NCBI GenBank assembly: GCA_036245805.1
Contig: BTRK01000004.1
Coordinates: 40,264,907 to 40,328,906 of the forward strand
Direction: 5' to 3'
DNA length: 64,000 nt
Source: Pristionchus mayeri
Taxonomy: Eukaryota > Nematoda > Chromadorea > Rhabditida > Neodiplogasteridae
Below, piece by piece: positions 59,535-64,000 of this stretch. The notes below the pieces were generated by a model. That model saw only the letters and a program-made list of their open reading frames with translations. It was not told where the DNA came from and ran no database searches. The first letter of the stretch is position 1, and every line of letters starts with the position of its first letter. Position numbers and translations under genes: made by a program.

Positions 59535-61115
59535 AACTGCTTATCACAGGTCTTCTGAGTGAATGCATGAATTATATACCCTTGTTTCACAAACTGTTCA
59601 AACTGCTTCAATCTCTTCCAAACTTTGAGGGTCGATGTATCTAAGGTCATGAAATTTTATTTTGACTTGGTGTGGCCGAGATATCAAAATCGCCTAAAAG
59701 CCGGCTTTCGGAATTTTGAAAATTCAAAAATTCATAACTTCCTTCAACGTTGAGCAAATCGTTCGTTCAAAAAAGAGAAATGTTCGGCTCGTCGAGGTGA
59801 ACAATTTTACTGTTGAGCACATCTCACGAAAACAAAAATGAAATATCGATTATTTGAAAAAAATATTTCTTTGAATTTTTTATTCAAAAAAATTGCCGGC
59901 TCCGAAAATTTTTCGCTAAAACTGCATGAGATTATTACAGATTCGGAATCTGCGCACTTTACTGCTACGGAAAATCTATCGCCTATTTCTTATAGACTGT
60001 TCCATTTTTTGGTGCAAAGCGTCAAACGATGAGATCTTGATAAACTTTTTCAGTTAACTTGCCCGTTTCTTTAGTTTTTGGAGGAAATATGGTTTGTTTT
60101 GTGCACTAAATATCAAATGTATTACATACAAACATTTTTTGAAACTGTTAACCGGTTCCGGCAAAAATTTAAAAATTTCGATTTTTCGAACCTTGAATTT
60201 TCGATTTTTTTTCGGAGTTCCGGAATATACATATTATAAGCTAAAAACAATTTCCACATCATATGTAATCAATTTCGAGCGATTTTGCAACATGATTTCA
60301 CTGAATACGCACATTAAAATATTGTCGTTTTTTTTAGAAGTTGAAATTTAGACAAGACTACAATTTTCGCCATATTCACTTTTTGGCACCCAATAATGTG
60401 TTATTGACTTTTATATAACTCGCAGATAAATTTTAGCTAATAATATGGTTATAGTCCGGAACTTCGAAAAAATCGAAAATTCAAGGTTCGAAAAATCGAA
60501 ATTTTTAAATTTCGGCCGGAACAGGTTTAAAGTTTCAAAAAATGTTTGTATGTAATACATTTGATATTTAGTGCACAAAACAAACCATATTTCCTCCAAA
60601 AACTAAAGAAACGGGCAAGCTAACTGAAAAAGTTCATCAAGATCTCATCATTTGACGCTTTGCAGCAAAAAAATGGAACAGTCTGTCAGATGCCAGAAAT
60701 AGATTTTCCCTAGTAGAAAAGTGCTTAGATTCTGAATAATCTCATGCAGCTTTAGCGAAAAATTTTCAGAGCCGGCAATTAATTTTGGAAAAAAAGTCCA
60801 AAAATAAATTTATTTGAGAAAATCGATATCTAATCATTGTTTTCATGTAAAGTGTTCAACATCAAAATTGTTCCACTCGACGAGCCCTACACGAACGATT
60901 TGCTCAAAGTTGAAGGAAGTTATGAATTTTTGAATTTTCAAAATTCCGAAAGCCGGCTTTTAGGCGATTTTGATATATCGGCCACACCAAGTCAAAATAA
61001 AATTTCATGACCTTAGATACATCAAACCTCAAAGTTTGAAAGAGATTGAAGCAGTATGAACAGTTTGTCAAACGGCAACTGCGATCTCTCAGAAGACTTG
61101 TGTTATAGCTTATAG
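59535..61115. repeat. 1.6-kb palindromic element
   Basis: The left arm about 59,535-60,245 is the inverse of about 60,420-61,115, with termini TGCTTATCACAGGTCTTCTG and diverged inverse. The loop is about 170 bp. The arms contain AAAGCCGGCTTT-type words, also found in the palindromes at 23.9 and 46.4 kb. Target duplication unclear. Mirrored frames are not genes. Confidence 0.75.
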
Positions 61116-62990
61116 GGTAAGTTGGAGCTTCATATAACCACCATAGATTGAGTATTCCATCTTCAGAGGAAACATAATATTGAAAGTTGTGTGGTTTTCG
61201 ATGGATAAATTTTCGTCTCGAAATATTTGTCAACGCGTCTGCTATCGATCCCAACTAAAATCGTGAATTACTCTGTCAGAATGCTATACAAATAAGTGTA
61301 ATATGGATCACAAGAACCATCGGAGCAACACTATGGCTTCAAAAACTGGGATTAGTCACTCGCGTCATCGCTGCACTTTGGGATGTGAGGCTATTCCAAG
61401 GGGGAGTTTAGTGGTTGATCCAACTTGAATAGGTCAAAGTGACACATATAATCTGGAAGTACTCCATAGTCATATACGTTACATCCTCCAAGTTACAGCT
61501 CGATACGATCATTTTAAAGCATTGTGCCATCCACAATAGGCGACTGTCCCACTATTACAGAGAATGTATTTTAAATATTTAATTATCGATATATAATTTT
61601 CACTTCCATCATCAATATCCACAACACAGAAAAAGCAGAATATGCATTTTTTCCTAACGAATCGGAATGGCATTAAACGACAGGACTCCTCTGGACATGA
61701 ACTTCCAAAATAAGAAAGCGCCTAGCCTTTCAAAATCCATTTCTCTCGCGCGAAATATTCCAAAATATTAAAAAAAACAATTATTATTTTTGATCTTAAT
61801 ATTATGCATCAAAAATTACAGAAGGTTGATTTTAAGAAATATCGACCGGCTAGAGATCCCTCAACGATGATTTGTTACAAGGAGGAGATGCGTCCATTGT
61901 GCTTTTCGTAAAATCCGAGGAAGGAGAATTGGTTGTCGAACATCTCCACACCTATCATTTAACTACGTAACTAGAATGCGCCAAGAAAAGCAAACAATTT
62001 TCAAAGATGCAGAAATTCTAAAACGCAGAAATTCTACTCTACAATAATACGGTCACCATAACTCTTCGCATCATCAAAATATCGGTATACATCTCGCAAA
62101 TATTGGATTTTTTCTGGTTCAATAACTTAAAAGTGGTAATGCATTGGTAGGATCAAATCACCTTGAACTATGGTTTGGGGATGATCAGTAAAATTGCCGA
62201 TTCTCTAAGCACTTTCTCACCATATTGGAACACGAACAGTACATATTGCTGTACACCTGCGTTAAAAAATTTATTACTCCAAAGTAGATATTAATATTAA
62301 AGGAGAATTACTAGATTCAATTGCATTCACAGAAGGAGTTGAATTTATGTCACCTCCGAAGCGTCACTTCCCTTACTTCGTTCCCGGTGCAAGTCCTCCA
62401 ATTGTCCACCCACCATATTTACTATTTTGAGGGGAATTTCGAAAGAATTCACCCTTTCAGGAGAGGAATCAAGTCTGGCAGGGAAAAAATAAAAGTGAGT
62501 GAAATTGAGTGAGTAATTGTTTTATTCAATCATCCAAGACGGTATGTGGTTCCGTGCTCCATGCAATCTACAACTTCAAGTACGATTCGTTACTTCGTTA
62601 TTAGCGTTACATGTGAGTAAAATTCCCTCAAAATGAGACTCTCGAATGTTTGCAGCATTCTGCTGCAGCCGGTGATGAAATCGGATTCTGAAACGAAAAT
62701 TACCCCTAGTTAAGTTCTAAAATTCGAATGTTCTGATTGTACCAGGCTTGTACCAGGCTTGTCAGACTCGTGAGATGCCTGATATTATTCATTCACAATT
62801 CAAAAAAATGCGCGAGAATGAGTGGAAACAACAAATTTCTAAATTCCCAAACCAAAAACTGCGAAGTTTCATGCCTTCTTCGAATTCTCCGAGAAATCGA
62901 TGTTCTCAATGTGAACTCCACAGCTACTTCATCAACAATCAATCTATATCATTGCTTACACTGTGAACAATTTTGCACCTAATATCCATA
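61116..62990. repeat. Last array block (motifs c, c, a) with a J1-like relic
   Basis: Motif c is at about 61,703 and diverged at about 61,965, and motif a (GTGGTTCCGTGCTCCATGCA) at about 62,545. On the minus strand at about 62,161-62,220 the reading ESAILLIIPKP-stop-FK ends at CAAG|GTGATT, the J1 exon end position. The motifs thin out here. Confidence 0.45.
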
Positions 62991-63014
62991 TATTTCGACG
63001 CTTCAATATATTTA

Positions 63015-63875
63015 TTGGGGTGTCCGGAAATTTTTAAGAATGGTCATGTAAAAACTTAGCGCATTATCGATATGTCGGCTTTCACAAATCTATTTGTAAA
63101 CAATATATTGAGCAATCGATTAATGCTAACTGTTCAGGAATTGCATCAACATTCCAGTTGCACAATTGAATTTTATGATATTTTCAGTCGAAAATACGGA
63201 TTTAAGTATTTTAGTAAATGCACTCTCATACACCCAGTTTTCGACGGGTAATTATGGCCAACTCTGTGGTCAATAAGGGGATTATGCACAATAATAACAA
63301 GGGGAGATTTCGATCGGCAAACGCCGATGAGAATTCTGGTGCAACTCCGAAACAGAAATTCACTCATTTTTGGACATTTTATCCAATTTCTTCGTCCTCT
63401 CTGCTGAGAGATAATTTAAAATACCATTACGACCAATCTCACTATGTTGTCTTCTAAACAGCAAAGGGTGGTGATCGGAGTCCCTCATGTGCTCGTGAAC
63501 AAGGGTAAAATACATATTCTAAGGGAAATGAACTCTACCGAAATCAAAAATGTTTCATTAATTTGTGATTGCTCCAAAGATATACATGATTTCAACATTT
63601 CCAAACATAGTACACTTATGCATGTTTATCTGGAATGCGTTTGGAATTTGATTTCTGTTATCCCATTGACATTTACAATTTTCAAAATGAGGGTGTAAAA
63701 CGATTTGTTTTGCATATCGCATCGTCACATGTTAATAGTGTTGCCCAATCAACATGGCATAAATTACTTCTCAATTACCTTCATGCATTAGTACCACGAG
63801 GCTATAGTTATCGCTTCCCATTCGTGAAAAAACTAAACAACAAGAAAATTCTTAAAAATTTCCGGACACCCTGAA
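63015..63875. mobile_element. 861-bp TA-flanked element with mariner termini
   Basis: Termini TTGGGGTGTCCGGAAATTTT and inverse ...TTTCCGGACACCCTGAA, with TA at 63,013-63,014 and 63,876-63,877. Internal frames are broken; GVPHVLVNKGKI at about 63,490 resembles RVPPRLLNQGKI of the mariner transposase. A decayed or non-autonomous relative of the 50.2 and 58 kb elements. Confidence 0.75.
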
Positions 63876-64000
63876 TAAAGGTTCAAGCGTTTATCCTTTG
63901 CGATTACATCATGACATATCAAAATCTTTCAAAAAAATTAACCATTGCTATCATAAATAGAAACCTTTTCGACAGTTTTGAGACATCGATTCGACGCATA

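Overview
The window looks like accessory, transposon-dense DNA from a nematode, most probably a rhabditid or Caenorhabditis-like species. The evidence is AT-rich sequence, very short introns (41 and 66 nt in the one convincing gene), TTTCAG-type splice acceptors, and many long palindromic DNA elements flanked by TTAA or TA, of the kind known from Caenorhabditis (PALTTAA and related MITEs). No prokaryotic operon, CRISPR array, rRNA or tRNA was found. The species cannot be named from the sequence alone.

Region 1 to 5.4 kb holds the 5' part of a real spliced gene on the minus strand. Six exons join in phase into at least 266 residues that resemble the N-terminal coiled coil and linker of the centralspindlin RhoGAP CYK-4/MgcRacGAP. 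Its fifth intron (about 3.9 kb) is almost entirely a nest of palindromic transposons. The C1 and RhoGAP exons would lie beyond the left edge.

Region 6.5 to 62.7 kb is a long, decayed array. Five short motifs, called a to e here, recur about 5 to 25 times each, almost always on the same strand. Read on the minus strand, parts of the array are exon-like. Several pieces are recognisable halves of a DnaJ J domain, with splice sites at equivalent places. I read the array as a graveyard of a locally amplified J-domain gene family, later shredded by mobile elements. A 3.8 to 4.0 kb block is present twice (27,578-31,360 and 41,045-45,068) and is nearly identical. Each copy carries an insertion the other lacks, so two transposon families are caught with their empty sites.

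Mobile elements include several TTAA-flanked foldback families (2,144; 6,985; 15,798; 23,717; 25,607; a tandem pair at 34,213), TA-flanked MITEs, two families with 8-bp target duplications, three mariner-type elements (one with a good DD34D core at 58.0-58.9 kb), a 5'-truncated LINE reverse transcriptase at 18.3-19.9 kb, a 71-bp LINE-type 3' tail inside a J-domain exon, and a 173-bp non-autonomous Helitron candidate at 20.2 kb. Apart from the CYK-4-like gene and the mariner transposase, no open reading frame in the window is convincingly functional.
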